13,666 nucleotides of DNA from an uncultured Gammaproteobacteria bacterium (lineage in GTDB: Bacteria; Pseudomonadota; Gammaproteobacteria; Pseudomonadales; Pseudohongiellaceae), in assembly GCA_903889815.1 (NCBI GenBank), contig CAISYX010000294.1, positions 1 to 13,666 on the forward strand, in the 5' to 3' direction. A program made the translations under genes and the position numbers. The notes beneath the pieces are model-generated. The model worked only from the letters and a program-made list of their open reading frames with translations, was not told where the DNA came from and made no database searches. Shown piece after piece: positions 13,622 to 13,666 of this stretch; the stretch's first letter is position 1; the number at the start of each line of letters is the position of its first letter.

Positions 13622-13666
13622 ACTTTCGGTGTAGACACTGCAGAACCGGGGTGCCGCCAAGCGCGA

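Noticed and set aside
13622..13666. Possible gene or terminator after the AraC-type regulator
   Set aside because: The remaining 45 nt show no stem with a T-run and no supported reading frame; a minus-strand open frame here only shadows the regulator.
1..13666. CRISPR array, tRNA, rRNA, insertion sequence or phage/defence genes
   Set aside because: No regularly spaced direct repeats, no cloverleaf with a CCA-type end, no transposase or integrase-like product was seen on either strand.

Overview
The window reads as a GC-rich gammaproteobacterial chromosome segment with ordinary housekeeping genes, packed tightly and with little sign of recent gene transfer. The gene order proA-nadD-rsfS-rlmH-mrdA-rodA-rlpA, a GreB-type elongation factor and Pseudomonas-style REP palindromes all point to Gammaproteobacteria related to the Pseudomonas branch. 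Direct rodA-rlpA adjacency (Pseudomonas usually has a lytic transglycosylase gene between them) and the short 392-residue SerA argue against Pseudomonas itself. The genus cannot be named from the sequence alone.

Left part (1-6533, minus strand): one long co-oriented block, read right to left as proA, nadD, rsfS, rlmH, mrdA (PBP2), rodA and rlpA (cut by the window edge). It starts at a clear sigma70-type promoter (TTGTCG-18-TATAAT, 6504-6533). proA/nadD are 1 nt apart and rsfS/rlmH overlap by 11 nt, so the genes are probably co-transcribed and partly translationally coupled. The block joins proline synthesis, NAD synthesis, ribosome silencing and 23S rRNA methylation to the rod-shape peptidoglycan machinery (RodA glycosyltransferase plus PBP2 transpeptidase) and RlpA.

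Middle part (6534-8075, minus strand): an MBL-fold hydrolase gene overlaps by 11 nt a GIY-YIG nuclease gene of the YhbQ type. Behind it lie two doubtful tiny ORFs, chained by overlap and with a hairpin on their junction. The divergent region 8011-8297 carries a terminator-like hairpin, a weak minus-strand promoter candidate, two small palindromes and a plausible plus-strand promoter for serA.

Right part (8124-13621, plus strand): serA and serC encode the first two steps of serine synthesis from 3-phosphoglycerate. They are separated by a 111-bp nested palindromic element (9495-9605). serC and dinB (DNA polymerase IV) are separated by a REPIN-like pair of inverted REP sequences (10845-10913) with an extra truncated copy. 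dinB is followed by greB, which overlaps by ATGA a regulator with a DJ-1/PfpI-like N-terminal domain and an AraC DNA-binding domain.

I found no CRISPR array, tRNA, rRNA, insertion sequence or obvious defence system. The most unusual material is non-coding: two different palindromic repeat types flank serC, and unusual small structures lie near 6573-6829 and 8023-8098. All promoter and terminator calls are by eye.
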